A stretch of 64,000 bases of DNA from an uncultured Methylococcaceae bacterium (GCA_903857165.1 CAIODU010000056.1:1-64000); one strand, 5' to 3'; positions 6,515-15,972 are shown, counted from the stretch's first letter. The notes: a model not told the origin generated them from the letters alone. Numbers and translations are program-made.

Positions 6515-7311
6515 AAACTATGCTCCTCCGCCGGGAATCTTCCGCTGCGGACAGCCAGTGCATAGGCGCGTATGGCAGAGGGTATGTCGCCCGCTTCCGC
6601 CATGAAATCCTTCACAAAGCGGGGGCGTTTGCCTTCCCCCAAGCCCAGCAGGTCATGCAGCACCAAGACCTGCCCGTCACAACCCACTCCCGCACCGATG
6701 CCAATCACGGGAATGTCCAGCGCACTGGCTATTTCATCCCCCAATGCGGCCGGTATGCACTCGACAACCAGCAGGCCGGCACCGGCCTCTTGCAATAGGA
6801 GCGCGTCCTCCAGCAGGGCTTGTGCGGCACGATCCTCCCGACCCTGCACTAGGTAACCGCCAAGGTGATTAATGGACTGTGGCAACAGCCCAAGATGCCC
6901 ACAAACCGGGATGCCCTGCCCTACCAAGAAGCGCACGATGTCCGCCCGGTTGCGCCCGCCCTCCAGCTTGACCATCTGCGCATGTCCTTCGCGAATCAAG
7001 CGCGCAGCGTTTTCGGCTGCCCGTTCCGGTGTCGGATAGGTCATGAAGGGCAAGTCGGCCAGCAACAACGCCCGCTGGGTCCCTCTCGCCACGCAGCGCG
7101 TGTGGTAGACCATGTCATCCAGAGACGTGGGCAACGTGGTCTCATGGCCCTGAATCACCATGCCGAGCGAGTCGCCGACCAAGATGACATCCACCCCGGC
7201 ATTGTCCAGCGTGTGGGCGAAAATTGCGTCATAGGCGGTCAACACGACGATTTTCTCACCGCGTGACTTCATGGCCGCCAACTCAGGCACGGTGATTGCC
7301 GGGCTAGTCAT
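6511..7311 (-). CDS. panB: 3-methyl-2-oxobutanoate hydroxymethyltransferase (PanB)
   Basis: Makes ketopantoate from alpha-ketoisovalerate and 5,10-methylene-THF in pantothenate/CoA synthesis (cytosol). About 266 residues. ITVPELAAMKSRGEKIVVLT, then YDAIFAHTLDNAG, VGDSLGMVIQGHETTLP (Mg-binding DSL region), VKLEGG, and the late VIGIGAGVGCDGQVLVLHD are all family hallmarks. MTSPAITV (7311) is preferred to the upstream ATG 7332, giving an 8-base overlap with folK. It forms a minus-strand pcnB-folK-panB operon in which each gene overlaps the next. panC is not in the window. Confidence 0.97.
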   Translation of the reverse strand: MTSPAITVPELAAMKSRGEKIVVLTAYDAIFAHTLDNAGVDVILVGDSLGMVIQGHETTLPTSLDDMVYHTRCVARGTQRALLLADLPFMTYPTPERAAENAARLIREGHAQMVKLEGGRNRADIVRFLVGQGIPVCGHLGLLPQSINHLGGYLVQGREDRAAQALLEDALLLQEAGAGLLVVECIPAALGDEIASALDIPVIGIGAGVGCDGQVLVLHDLLGLGEGKRPRFVKDFMAEAGDIPSAIRAYALAVRSGRFPAEEHSF

Positions 7312-7816
7312 GTCCAATTGCCTCCAGGCCACGCCGGGGGCATGCCGAGACCAGATCGCTTAATATCCCCATGCCGGGAATTGCCAGATGGGGCGGGGCG
7401 ATTTCCGCCAATGGATACAGCACAAACTCGCGTCCGGCGATGCCTGCATGGGGTATGGTAAGCCACTGGTCGGAGATTTGTTCGAGACCGAACATCAATA
7501 AATCCAAATCCAATGTGCGCGGCCCCCAGCGCTGATCGGTGCGGACCCTTCCGTGAGACAACTCGATCATTTGCAAAGCCTTCAACAGATCACGGGGGGC
7601 AAGGGAGGTTTCCACCGCCATCACCGCGTTGACAAAATCGGGCTGGTCGACAGGACCCATCGGCGCACTGCGATAGAGGCTGGAAAAGGCAAGCTCGCGG
7701 ACTCCAGGCACTGCCTCAATCGCCTTGCGTGCCGAACCTAGCAATTCCAGCGTATTCTCCAGATTGCCGCCCAAGCCAATGTAAGCGATGGTGGACAGGT
7801 TGGATTCAGGTGTCAT
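7304..7816 (-). CDS. folK: 2-amino-4-hydroxy-6-hydroxymethyldihydropteridine diphosphokinase
   Basis: Folate pathway HPPK, which transfers pyrophosphate from ATP to hydroxymethyl-dihydropterin. 170 residues. Seen: IAYIGLGGNLENT at the N-terminus, SSLYRSAPMGPVDQPDFVN (substrate loop), and RWGPRTLDLDLLMFG carrying the family's catalytic D-x-D. IPHAGIAGREFVLYPLAEIAP closes the fold. It overlaps pcnB by 11 bases and panB by 8, so translation is coupled. folE2 and folB, other folate genes, lie elsewhere in the window. Confidence 0.97.
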   Translation of the reverse strand: MTPESNLSTIAYIGLGGNLENTLELLGSARKAIEAVPGVRELAFSSLYRSAPMGPVDQPDFVNAVMAVETSLAPRDLLKALQMIELSHGRVRTDQRWGPRTLDLDLLMFGLEQISDQWLTIPHAGIAGREFVLYPLAEIAPPHLAIPGMGILSDLVSACPRRGLEAIGHD

Positions 7817-9164
7817 GGGTGACTTTCGGCCTTCTCGGCCCCCGTCGGCGGGAGCGTGACCGCGGCACCCCAGTGCGTGGTGATGCGCCTTCGCGGGTCA
7901 TGGCCCGCTGTTCGGCCTCATTGGCACTTTGGAAACGGGTCCACCAATTGGCTAGTTCCGGCTCGGCTTCGCCGGTTTCGGCTCGCAACGCCAGAAAATC
8001 GTAAGCCGCGCGAAAACGCGGATGGCCCAGCAGTTTTAACGGCCTAACTCCCTTGGTGCGCTCCAAGCGGGGCTGCAATGTCCATATTTCGCGCATGGTC
8101 AGGCTAATCGTCCTAGGGATGGCCACACTGCGGACTTGTCGGTTTAGCACCTCGGATGCCGCCTCTTGGTAAGCGAACACTTCATTGTCACCCGCCTTGA
8201 TTTTGGCATTGGCAAGAATTCTCACCGGCTCCCAAAGCAGGGCGGCGAACAGGAAAAACGGCGCGACCCCCTTGTTTCCCTGAATCCGCTCGTCGGTGCG
8301 TTCCAAAACCTTGGCCAGAAAAACCAGCGGGAAACCTTCGGGCTCCCTTGCCAGGCATTGCTCGGTCTCGGGAAATAACAGCCCGAACAATTTGTAATGG
8401 CGCAATTCCTCGAAGGTTTGCACCGAATAGCCTGAAAGCAGGAGTTTGATGACTTCGTCAAACAGGCGGGCCGAGGGAATGCCCTCCAGTAAGCTTGCCA
8501 GACGGGGCATCGGCTCGGCGCAACTGGGGTGGATGGTGAAGCCAAGCTTCACCGCGAAGCGCACCGCCCGCAACATGCGCACAGGGTCTTCGCGGAAGCG
8601 CTGCTCGGGGTCGCCGATCAGGCGCAGAATGCCCGCCTTGTGATCGTCCATGCCGCAGACGAAATCCACCACGGAAAAATCACGGATGTTGTAATACAGG
8701 GCGTTGACGGTGAAGTCCCGTCGCCAAGCATCCTCCTCAATCGTGCCATAAATGTTGTCGCGCAGGATGCGGCCGTCACGGCCATGCTGCCGGTCGCCCA
8801 CGCCGTCGTCGTTCAGTGCGCGGAAGGTGGCCACTTCTACGATCTCATTGCCAAAGTGGACATGGGCCAGCCGGAAACGCCTGCCGATCAGGCGGCAATT
8901 GCGGAAAACGGCGCGAATCTCATCGGGGTGCGCATCGGTCACCACGTCAAAATCTTTGGGTTCGCGCCCTAGCAGCAGATCGCGCACACAACCTCCCACC
9001 AAGTAGGCTTGATAATCTGCTTTGCGCAAGCGATAAAGCACCTTAAGCGCATTGTCGCTGATCAATGTGCGCGAAATGGTATGTTCGGATCGTGCGTAAA
9101 CCTTGACCGACGGCACGGTTGACCCGGTCGGTTCGGAGGGCGGCGGTTGCCGGGACTGGAACAA
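7806..9164 (-). CDS. pcnB: Poly(A) polymerase I
   Basis: Adds poly(A) tails to RNA 3' ends, promoting decay. 452 residues. The nucleotidyltransferase head begins near residue 45: AYLVGGCVRDLLLGREPKDF with DxD in KDFDVVTDA, and RRFRLAHVHFG. This is followed by an RNA-binding domain (RRDFTVNALYYN, DPEQRFREDPVRMLRAVRFA), then a basic Arg/Ser-rich tail (RSRSRRRGPRRP) typical of PcnB. ATG 9164 leaves about 30 extra N-terminal residues, normal for the family. First gene of the pcnB-folK-panB operon. Confidence 0.96.
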   Translation of the reverse strand: MFQSRQPPPSEPTGSTVPSVKVYARSEHTISRTLISDNALKVLYRLRKADYQAYLVGGCVRDLLLGREPKDFDVVTDAHPDEIRAVFRNCRLIGRRFRLAHVHFGNEIVEVATFRALNDDGVGDRQHGRDGRILRDNIYGTIEEDAWRRDFTVNALYYNIRDFSVVDFVCGMDDHKAGILRLIGDPEQRFREDPVRMLRAVRFAVKLGFTIHPSCAEPMPRLASLLEGIPSARLFDEVIKLLLSGYSVQTFEELRHYKLFGLLFPETEQCLAREPEGFPLVFLAKVLERTDERIQGNKGVAPFFLFAALLWEPVRILANAKIKAGDNEVFAYQEAASEVLNRQVRSVAIPRTISLTMREIWTLQPRLERTKGVRPLKLLGHPRFRAAYDFLALRAETGEAEPELANWWTRFQSANEAEQRAMTREGASPRTGVPRSRSRRRGPRRPKVTHDT

Positions 9165-9329
9165 ATTGTGGACAAAATCGAGGATAGTCAGTGGAGTTTT
9201 CTACTCGCTTGGTTAATTTATCTGCAAAATATTAACCTACCCGAACGCCAGTCTCAAATCTACATGATAAATTTATCTGCAACGGGCTGTCGGAAGCAGG
9301 CGGAATGGGGGAAAACCAAGCTACCAACC

Positions 9330-10292
9330 TCACTCCCAAACCGTATCCGGCTGGGCGAGTTTGTCCAGCAATTTCAGATAACGCTGGTGGCGGGCCGGGG
9401 CGATTTCGCCTTTTTCCATCGCCTCGCGCACGGCGCAGCCTTTGTCGTTGATATGGCGGCAGTCGTTAAAACGGCAATGGCCGATGTGGGCTTGGAATTC
9501 GCGGTAGCCCCAGGCCAAATCTTGACCTTTGATGTCGGCCAGGCCGAACACGGCAACCCCGGGGCTGTCGACCAAGTCGCCGCCCGCAGGCAAATGGTAG
9601 AGCGTTGCGGCGGTGGTGGTGTGACGGCCCAGGCCGCTACGTTCGGAGATTTCATTCGTGCGCAAATTCTTCTCCGGCAACAGGGCGTTGGTCAGGGAGG
9701 ACTTGCCGACACCGGATTGGCCGGCAAGCATTGAGCAGTGTTCGTGCAAGGCTTGTTTCAATTCGACTATGCCGAGTCCTTTGCGGGCGCTGACCGGGTG
9801 GACGGGGTAGCCGATGCGGACATAGTCGTTCAGTTCGGCCAGGGCTTGGCCCTCGTTTTCCGCCAAGTCGATTTTGTTGTAGATGATTTCGGCGGGAATG
9901 ACGCGAAATTCACACACCGCCAGATATTGGTCCACCAACAACCAATCCGGTTGGGGGGCAGGGCTGATGACGACGAACACCCGATCCAGATTGGCGGCCA
10001 CCACTTTGTTTTTGCCGGCATAAGCTGGGCGGACGAGGACTGAGCTTCGCGCTAGGACCTCCTCCACCCTGCCTTGCAACCCATCCTCACTCGGTGCCCA
10101 TAATATCCGGTCACCCACCGCCACATCGCCCAAACGACGGCGGGTCTGGCAAAGAATAATGTTTCCGTCCGGCGTTTCCACCGCCAACCCTTGGCCTAAA
10201 TGGGAAATCACCAGCCCATGCAGCAAGCTGTTGGGGGAAACCGGGCCGGTTTTGGGCTTTTGTGGGGCGTTGCGGCGACCTTTTCCCTTCAC
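9330..10292 (-). CDS. rsgA: Ribosome small-subunit-dependent GTPase RsgA
   Basis: Circularly permuted GTPase acting in late 30S maturation. 320 residues from GTG 10292, whose first base is separated by a single base from the M48 protease stop codon. The longer ATG frame to 10475 lies wholly inside the protease gene and is rejected. Seen: OB-fold N-terminus (CQTRRRLGDVAVGDRILW), G4 YNKIDLAE, G1 GQSGVGKSSLTNALL, G3 VDSPGVAVFGL, and the C-terminal zinc site CRFNDCRHINDKGC. Translationally coupled to the upstream protease gene. Confidence 0.96.
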   Translation of the reverse strand: MKGKGRRNAPQKPKTGPVSPNSLLHGLVISHLGQGLAVETPDGNIILCQTRRRLGDVAVGDRILWAPSEDGLQGRVEEVLARSSVLVRPAYAGKNKVVAANLDRVFVVISPAPQPDWLLVDQYLAVCEFRVIPAEIIYNKIDLAENEGQALAELNDYVRIGYPVHPVSARKGLGIVELKQALHEHCSMLAGQSGVGKSSLTNALLPEKNLRTNEISERSGLGRHTTTAATLYHLPAGGDLVDSPGVAVFGLADIKGQDLAWGYREFQAHIGHCRFNDCRHINDKGCAVREAMEKGEIAPARHQRYLKLLDKLAQPDTVWE

Positions 10293-10293
10293 A

Positions 10294-11535
10294 TCAAGCC
10301 TTGGTTTCGAGATTGGCGATGCGGATTGCCGCCGGCGGATGGCTGTAGTGGAAAGCTGAGTACAACGGGTCGGGAGTGAGGGTGTTGGCGTTGTCGCGGT
10401 AAAGCTTGACCAAGGCACTGATGAGATCGCGTGGACGTGCGTAGGTTGCGGCGAAGTCGTCCGCCTCGAACTCAAACTTGCGCTGAAAATAAGCCATCGT
10501 CGGTTGCAGAAATAGCGTGAAGGCCGGCGATGCCAGCATAAACAGCAACAAAGCGGTTGAGTTGGATTGCTGGCTCACGCCCAAGCCTTCGTAAAACCAG
10601 TTTTGCCCGATCAGCCAACCCAGCAGCCATAAGCTTAAGAGGGTTATGACGGCACTGGCGGCGAGCATTTTCAGCACATGCTTGCGCTTGAAGTGCCCTA
10701 ATTCATGGGCCAACACGGCCTCCAATTCTTCATGGTTCAGCGAATTGACCAAGGTATCGAAAAAGACTATTCGCTTGTTGTTGCCAATGCCGGTGAAATA
10801 AGCGTTGCCATGCCCCGAACGGCGGGAGCCGTCCATCACAAATATGCCCTTGCTATGAAAGCCGCAACGGCCTAGCAAGGCTTCGATGCGTTCGCGCAAG
10901 CTGGCATCTTCCAATGGCGAGAATTTATTGAATAGCGGCGCGATGAAAGTGGGGAAGGCCCAACTCATCAAGATCGAAAAGCTTTGCAGGATGGCCCAGG
11001 CCAATACCCACCACAACGGCCCGACCGCGCCCATGACCCACAAGATCAAGGCCAACAGCGGCCCGCCTATGGCCAGCGTCAAGCCCATTTGCATGAACAG
11101 GTCGGTGACAAATTGTTTGGGCGTGTTGCGATTAAAGCCGAAGCGCTCTTCAAGATCGAAGGTCTTGTAAATGCTCATTGGCAAATCAATCAGTTGCATG
11201 AGCATCAACGTGGATAGGATGATGGCGACGCCGATCAGCGTGGCAGGCCAGGCAAAGCCCATCCAAAACTCGGCGATCCAGTCGATGCCGCCACCCAACG
11301 TGAACAGCAGTAGCACAGCCAGGCTGACGGCACGGTCAATTTCCGCCAGTTTGCCCTTGGCCAGGGTGTAATCGGCGGCCTTCTGGTGGGCATCCAAGGT
11401 GATGCTGTCGCGAAAAGCCTCGGGGACTGAGTCGCGGTGAGCCAGGACATGGGTACATTGCCGTCTTGCCAGCCAATATTCCACGGCATAGGAAACGGCG
11501 ACGGCGATGAGGAAAATAATCGTAAATGCATTCAT
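10294..11535 (-). CDS. M48-family (Ste24/CAAX-like) membrane metalloprotease
   Basis: 413-residue integral-membrane zinc protease. The N-terminal half has several transmembrane segments (residues about 1-20, 68-85, 95-115, 150-190) and the CAAX-peptidase N-terminal pattern DLPMSIYKTFDLEERFGFNR split over residues 117-136. The catalytic HELGH is at 277-281, with further transmembrane segments behind it. The third zinc ligand is probably the Glu of EFEADDFAATYARP. Likely a quality-control protease of inner-membrane proteins; substrate unknown. Followed at once by rsgA and divergent from orn. Confidence 0.93.
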   Translation of the reverse strand: MNAFTIIFLIAVAVSYAVEYWLARRQCTHVLAHRDSVPEAFRDSITLDAHQKAADYTLAKGKLAEIDRAVSLAVLLLFTLGGGIDWIAEFWMGFAWPATLIGVAIILSTLMLMQLIDLPMSIYKTFDLEERFGFNRNTPKQFVTDLFMQMGLTLAIGGPLLALILWVMGAVGPLWWVLAWAILQSFSILMSWAFPTFIAPLFNKFSPLEDASLRERIEALLGRCGFHSKGIFVMDGSRRSGHGNAYFTGIGNNKRIVFFDTLVNSLNHEELEAVLAHELGHFKRKHVLKMLAASAVITLLSLWLLGWLIGQNWFYEGLGVSQQSNSTALLLFMLASPAFTLFLQPTMAYFQRKFEFEADDFAATYARPRDLISALVKLYRDNANTLTPDPLYSAFHYSHPPAAIRIANLETKA

Positions 11536-11668
11536 CAGTAAACCTTGTTGGTGTGAAGCCTCCCCTTGCGGGGCGTGGGTGTTGTTGGCAGCGCGGCTAT
11601 GGCATCGTTAACCTTCCTCCTGTTATCCTTATCCGTTCGAGAGGAAGAACAAACCACAAGGCGATAAT

Positions 11669-12214
11669 ATGGCTATTGACCCGCAAAACATGATCTGGAT
11701 CGACCTGGAAATGACCGGACTCGACCCGCAAAACGACTCCATCATCGAAATTGCCACAGTGGTCACCGATAAAAACCTTAATGTGCTGGCAGAAGGCCCG
11801 GTGTTGGCGGTGCATCAACCGGAAGCAGTTTTAGCCCGCATGGACGATTGGAACCAAAAACAGCACGGAGGTTCCGGCCTCATTCAACGCGTCAGGGATA
11901 GCGTGCTGGATGAGGCAGAGACTGAACAAACAACCTTGGCGTTTATTCGGGCTTGGGTGCCGGTCAGAACATCGCCCCTGTGTGGCAATAGCATATGCCA
12001 GGATCGCCGTTTTCTCTACCGTTGCATGCCCAAGCTCGAAGCTTTTTTCCATTACCGCAACTTGGATGTTTCCACGGTCAAGGAATTGGCCTCACGCTGG
12101 GCGCCGGAACTGAAGGATTCGTTCAAAAAATCGAATAACCACTTGGCTTTGGATGATATTATGGAATCCATCGCCGAGTTGCGTTTTTACCGCGAGCATT
12201 TTTTCAAATACTGA
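11669..12214 (+). CDS. orn: Oligoribonuclease
   Basis: DEDDh 3'-5' exoribonuclease that degrades 2-5 nt RNAs and linearised cyclic dinucleotides such as pGpG. 181 residues. Seen: [11 protein letters not shown] (first D and E), [20 protein letters not shown] (third D), and [13 protein letters not shown] with the catalytic His and last Asp. YREHFFK is the usual end. A QDRRF stretch with a Cys (ICQDRR) replaces the more common IGQDRR. Its pGpG role is relevant to the HD-GYP phosphodiesterase at 41.1 kb. Confidence 0.97.
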   Translation: MAIDPQNMIWIDLEMTGLDPQNDSIIEIATVVTDKNLNVLAEGPVLAVHQPEAVLARMDDWNQKQHGGSGLIQRVRDSVLDEAETEQTTLAFIRAWVPVRTSPLCGNSICQDRRFLYRCMPKLEAFFHYRNLDVSTVKELASRWAPELKDSFKKSNNHLALDDIMESIAELRFYREHFFKY

Positions 12215-12303
12215 GTTCCCGTGAAATGGAGGGCTTTTTATTGTCTTAAACAACCCAATCGCTTAGTATCCCAACTAATACAGTCAACTTACGCCAGCTT
12301 TCA

Positions 12304-13101
12304 ATGTCCGCACATAGCGCCAATAGCTCCATCGAAGATGTCCAAAACAGCGGGGATACCCGCCGGATCGGCATAGACCGGGTCGGCATCAAGTCGATTC
12401 GCCATCCCATTCTGTTCCGGCAGCGTGACGGCGGATCGCAAGCGACCGTGGCCGTCTTCGACATGACGGTGAACCTGTCCCATGAGCAAAAAGGGACGCA
12501 TATGTCACGCTTCGTCGAAATCCTCAACGAGGAACTGGGGGAGTTGGACATCCAAACGTTCCCTCAAGTCATTGCAGACATGACCGCCCGGCTGGAGGCG
12601 GATTGCGGTTTCATCGAAACCCGCTTCCCGTTTTTTGTGCGCAAGAAGGCACCGGTCACCGGCGTCCCCAGTTTGTTGGATTACGGGGTCACCCTGACGG
12701 GCGAATGGGTTAAAGGCGCGGCCAAGCTTTGGCTCAAGGTTGTGGTTCCGGTCACCAGCCTTTGCCCCTGCTCCAAAAAAATCTCCGACTACGGTGCGCA
12801 CAACCAGCGTTCCCATGTCACCCTGACGGTTCGGTCTGAGCAACCGCTGTGGGTGGAGGATTTGATTGAACTGATCGAACGGCAGGCATCAAGTCAGATC
12901 TACGGTTTGTTAAAGCGCGCCGATGAAAAATATGTCACCGAACGGGCCTACAACAACCCGAAGTTTGTCGAGGACATTGTCCGTGACCTTGCCAACGACC
13001 TCAATAAACAAACCGGCTTGCTTTACTACAAACTGGAAACGGAAAATTTTGAATCCATCCATAACCACTCTGCCTATGCCGTGATAGAAAAATCCAAATA
13101 G
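12304..13101 (+). CDS. folE2: GTP cyclohydrolase FolE2 (type IB)
   Basis: Converts GTP to dihydroneopterin triphosphate, the first step of folate (and queuosine) synthesis. It is the metal-flexible alternative to FolE. 265 residues. Seen: [35 protein letters not shown], then [20 protein letters not shown] with the catalytic Cys, and [10 protein letters not shown]. The C-terminus has [13 protein letters not shown]. In many bacteria folE2 is induced by zinc shortage through Zur; I see no clear Zur box in the 90 bases upstream. Confidence 0.96.
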   Translation: MSAHSANSSIEDVQNSGDTRRIGIDRVGIKSIRHPILFRQRDGGSQATVAVFDMTVNLSHEQKGTHMSRFVEILNEELGELDIQTFPQVIADMTARLEADCGFIETRFPFFVRKKAPVTGVPSLLDYGVTLTGEWVKGAAKLWLKVVVPVTSLCPCSKKISDYGAHNQRSHVTLTVRSEQPLWVEDLIELIERQASSQIYGLLKRADEKYVTERAYNNPKFVEDIVRDLANDLNKQTGLLYYKLETENFESIHNHSAYAVIEKSK

Positions 13102-13184
13102 GCGGAGAGGAACAGCATCCCTGATAAGACAGCCGCTTACAGTGGCTCCGTGAGCCGTTTAAAAATTTCAATACGAGGTAATCC

Positions 13185-14180
13185 ATGAAAGCCATACTGA
13201 TGACTCAGACTGGCGGGGCCAATTTGCTGGAAGCGGCGGATATTCCCGAACCCGCCATTACCGAACCAAACCAAATCAAAGTCCAACTAAAAGCCGCCGG
13301 GGTCAATCCGGTTGACACCAAGCTGCGCCAGCGTGGCGTATTTTATCCTAACGCGCTTCCAGCCGTGCTGGGTTGCGATGGTGCCGGGGTGGTGGTGGAA
13401 ACGGGAAGTGCCGTCAGCAAATTCGAGGTCGGCGACAAGGTCTGGTATTGCCACGGCGGACTCGGCGGGGATCAAGGCAATTACGCCGAGTTCAATGTGC
13501 TGGACGGGCGTTGGGCCACGCATATGCCCAAGACCCTCAGTTTTGAGCAGGCCGCAGCGGGGCCTTTGGTGTTGATTACCGCTTGGGGCGCCTTGTACGA
13601 CCGGGCCAGGCTGCAACAATCCGACACGGTGTTGATCCATGCCGGGGCCGGCGGCGTGGGGCATGTCGCCATACAATTGGCCAGGCTGCATGGGGCAAAA
13701 GTCATCGCCACCGTGGGCACCGATAACCATGTCGCATTGGCAAGGTCTTGGGGGGCCGACGAGGTGATCAACTACACCACGCAGAATTTTGTCGATGCCG
13801 TCAACGACCTGACCGGAGGCAAAGGCGCGGAGGTGGTGCTGGAGTCGGTGGGACAGGGGACTTTTGAGCGCAGCATCCATTGCACCGCCCATTTCGGCAC
13901 CATCGTCACCCTGCTTGAAATCGGCAACGCCGACTTAAAGGAAGCCCGGATGAGAAATTTGCGCATTGGTTTTGAACTGATGCTGACCCCTCAACTCCGC
14001 CAACTTGCCGGCGGGCTGGACCTGCAAGTGGACATGCTAAACCAATGCGGCCGGTGGATCGACCAAGGCAAGTTGAAAATCCACGTCGGCGAAGTCCTGC
14101 CGCTGGAGCAAGCCGCCAAGGCCCATGAGATTATCGAGGGTGGACATGCAACCGGCAAGGTGGTGTTGAAAATTGATTAA
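13185..14180 (+). CDS. Zinc-type MDR family oxidoreductase (quinone-reductase-like)
   Basis: 331-residue medium-chain dehydrogenase/reductase. GroES-like N-terminal domain (VQLKAAGVNPVDTKLRQRG, VLGCDGAGVVVETG), then a Rossmann domain with HAGAGGVGHVAIQLARLHGA for NADPH. The catalytic-zinc Cys/His ligands of alcohol dehydrogenases are not evident, which points to the quinone oxidoreductase/enoyl-reductase branch. Start ATG 13185 follows ACGAGGTAATCC. The substrate cannot be predicted. Stands alone between folE2 and Uma2 debris. Confidence 0.88.
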   Translation: MKAILMTQTGGANLLEAADIPEPAITEPNQIKVQLKAAGVNPVDTKLRQRGVFYPNALPAVLGCDGAGVVVETGSAVSKFEVGDKVWYCHGGLGGDQGNYAEFNVLDGRWATHMPKTLSFEQAAAGPLVLITAWGALYDRARLQQSDTVLIHAGAGGVGHVAIQLARLHGAKVIATVGTDNHVALARSWGADEVINYTTQNFVDAVNDLTGGKGAEVVLESVGQGTFERSIHCTAHFGTIVTLLEIGNADLKEARMRNLRIGFELMLTPQLRQLAGGLDLQVDMLNQCGRWIDQGKLKIHVGEVLPLEQAAKAHEIIEGGHATGKVVLKID

Positions 14181-14187
14181 GGGGTGA

Positions 14188-14532
14188 CCAATCGTCCGTG
14201 ACACCGAGGTTTTAGTGCCTGACATCGCCGGCTGGAAGCGTGAGCGCATGCCGGTTTTGCCGCAGGATCACCGCTTTGAGATTGTCCCGGATTGGGTCTG
14301 TGAGGTTCTGTCGCCAAGCACTCAAAGAAAAGATAGGGTAATCAAAAGGAAGACCTACGCCCGTTACGGCTTGAAGTTTTTATGGTTGATTGATCCTTGG
14401 TCTCGGATTCTGGAAAGCTATCACCTAGACGATGGGCATTGGGCCGTAAGCGGTTTGTTTCAGGATCAAGACGAGGTTTCCACGCCTCCCTTTGATGCCG
14501 TTGTGATTGCCTTGGGCGATCTTTGGCAGTAG
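14188..14532 (+). pseudogene. Truncated Uma2-family (DUF820) nuclease
   Basis: The frame is open from 14188 with no ATG; the only start is GTG 14215. It matches the C-terminal two thirds of Uma2 proteins: LVPDIAGWKRERMPVLPQD, then DWVCEVLSPSTQRKDR and FLWLIDPWSRILESY. These carry the D...E..K-like PD-(D/E)XK core positions of the family. About 65 N-terminal residues are missing, and the fragment abuts the stop of the MDR gene. Probably a dead copy. Uma2 genes are often multicopy accessory genes. Confidence 0.7.
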
Positions 14533-14607
14533 TAGTAGCAATAAGACCGCCTTGGCGGCCGTTTCCGGCGAAACACTGAAAATGCAATGATGAGTGGAGT
14601 CTAATAC

Positions 14608-14841
14608 ATGACTGATAATACAGAAAATCTGGTGCTTGAAATATTACGACAAATGCGCGGCGACATAAGTACTCTTCGCAACGAAATGCGCGACGGTTTC
14701 AACCGCGTCGAGGTTCGGCTCGGCTATGTCGAGCAATCCTTAGCCGGCAATTTGGCGGTAGCGGCTTCCGACCGTGATGAAATTCGCAGTTTGAAGCAAC
14801 GGATAGAACGTATAGAAAGGCGGTTGGAACTTCAGGGTTGA
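14608..14841 (+). CDS. Small coiled-coil hypothetical protein
   Basis: 77 residues, charged, with heptad-like spacing throughout (ILRQMRGDISTLRNEMRD, then LKQRIERIERRLELQG). Short proteins of this pattern (alternating tether and coiled coil) are frequent in environmental bacteria near Uma2 or PIN genes. I cannot name a function. ATG 14608 follows GTGGAGTCTAATAC, a fair ribosome binding site. It lies 75 bases after the Uma2 fragment. Confidence 0.6.
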   Translation: MTDNTENLVLEILRQMRGDISTLRNEMRDGFNRVEVRLGYVEQSLAGNLAVAASDRDEIRSLKQRIERIERRLELQG

Positions 14842-14900
14842 TTTTTGCTAGGTTTTATATAAATCCAGATAAGAAGACCGAGTCGGTCCTTGGTTGCTGG

Positions 14901-14920
14901 TTCCCAAGCCGGAGCTTGGG
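14901..14920. repeat. CCCAAGC palindrome copy
   Basis: TTCCCAAGCCGGAGCTTGGG, a further single copy of the dispersed palindrome described at 1881-1983, located in the gap between the coiled-coil gene and the PEP-CTERM gene (convergent 3' ends). It may act as a hairpin between them. Confidence 0.8.
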
Positions 14921-14937
14921 TGATCTAGCGTCAGGAG

Positions 14938-15667
14938 TTACTTTGCCTTACGCTGCTTCTGCGGCTTTCTAGTGATCGCGGCTCCTAGGCCAATCAGCAT
15001 AAGGGCCAGCGAAGAAGGTTCTGGTATGGAAGACGTTGGGCCGGAAACGTAGTTGACGCTGACATTATCCATTACAGGGCCGTAAGTGGTTCCCCCGTTC
15101 TGGTTTGTGCCGAAGAACGTAATTGTTGTGGAAGTTCCTGCTGCTGTGAATTGGTAGGAGAATGGATCAAAGGTTTGGGTTGCAAACGAACCGCTTCGTG
15201 TTGTCGTAAAGCTTTGGTTCACCAAAGACCCTGCTGTTACCAACCCCGTGTTGAACTGATTTAAAACAGACGCTACACCAAAACTCAGCTCATATACAGC
15301 GCCGCTGATGGTTGGAATGGCTGTGGCGATGGAGCTAGATGTCTGGTGAACAAGATCAACTGAATACAAGCCATTCATAGCCCCGTATGTAGGGGTTTTA
15401 ATCCAATCAACTCCGTTTCCCGGCCCACCAACCGTCCAGCCTGTGATTGTCGTACTTCCTACAGCAAGCCCCATTGCATCAGGCGGTGCATTTGCCACAA
15501 AATCTCCTAATTCAAAACTACCTGCCCCAGCACCGTAGGTGTCATTGATGATATTGGCATAGGCAGTGACCGGCTGAATGACGCTAAACGCCGCAAAAAG
15601 AAATGCCCCTCGGAAGATTCCTTTGGAGTGCGGTGCTAAGATTTTTTGTGACTTGTGACTGTTTCAT
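14938..15667 (-). CDS. PEP-CTERM exported protein with apparent N-terminal frameshift
   Basis: The C-terminus carries a PEP-CTERM sorting signal: SSIPEPSSLALMLIGLGAA (motif, hydrophobic stretch) then RKPQKQRKAK, recognised by an exosortase for EPS-associated export. The natural start, ATG 15667 behind AGGAAACC, reads MKQSQVTKN and stops after 27 codons. The mature frame is one base off. Removing one A from the A6 tract (T6 at 15642-15647) joins it into MKQSQVTKILAPHSKG, followed by a perfect signal peptide (GAFLFAAFSVIQPVTAYA) and the rest (about 242 residues). Without this the longest frame starts only at GTG 15498. Phase variation, sequencing error or recent decay are all possible. Confidence 0.75.
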
Positions 15668-15825
15668 GATGGTTTCCTATAAATGTCAGGGTTTATTGAT
15701 CTGCATGTCTGTACATCCGATTCCTTCCTGTGAACCGTTTACACTAAGCCTGCCGAAGTGCGAAACTCTTCAACATCCCCAATACTGTATAATAAATCAG
15801 AAAAATGTTCCATCCGTATAATTAC

Positions 15826-15972
15826 TTACGGATTTGATGTTACACAGCAACGGTTCTGGGTTGCCGTAGGGTGGCCTTCGGGCCGCCAAGCAAGCCCCAA
15901 GTTTCGCTTTACCCACCGAAGCGGCCTGAAGACCGCCCTACGGGTGCTAACTGCGTAACATCAGTTACGGAT
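15826..15972. mobile_element. MITE-like inverted-repeat element with 8-bp direct repeats
   Basis: A 131-bp element (15834-15964) bounded by TTGATGTTACACAG and CTGCGTAACATCAG, imperfect terminal inverted repeats. It is flanked on both sides by the same TTACGGAT (15826-15833 and 15965-15972), as expected of a target-site duplication. The interior is a hairpin-forming GTAGGGTGGCCTTCGG / CCGCCCTACGG repeat. The same termini occur at 33594-33733 and 47571-47684 with different interiors. No transposase is encoded. Confidence 0.7.

Noticed and set aside
10293-10475. N-terminal extension of RsgA by about 61 residues
   Set aside because: It lies entirely inside the M48 protease gene; GTG 10292 immediately after the protease stop gives a normal-length RsgA.
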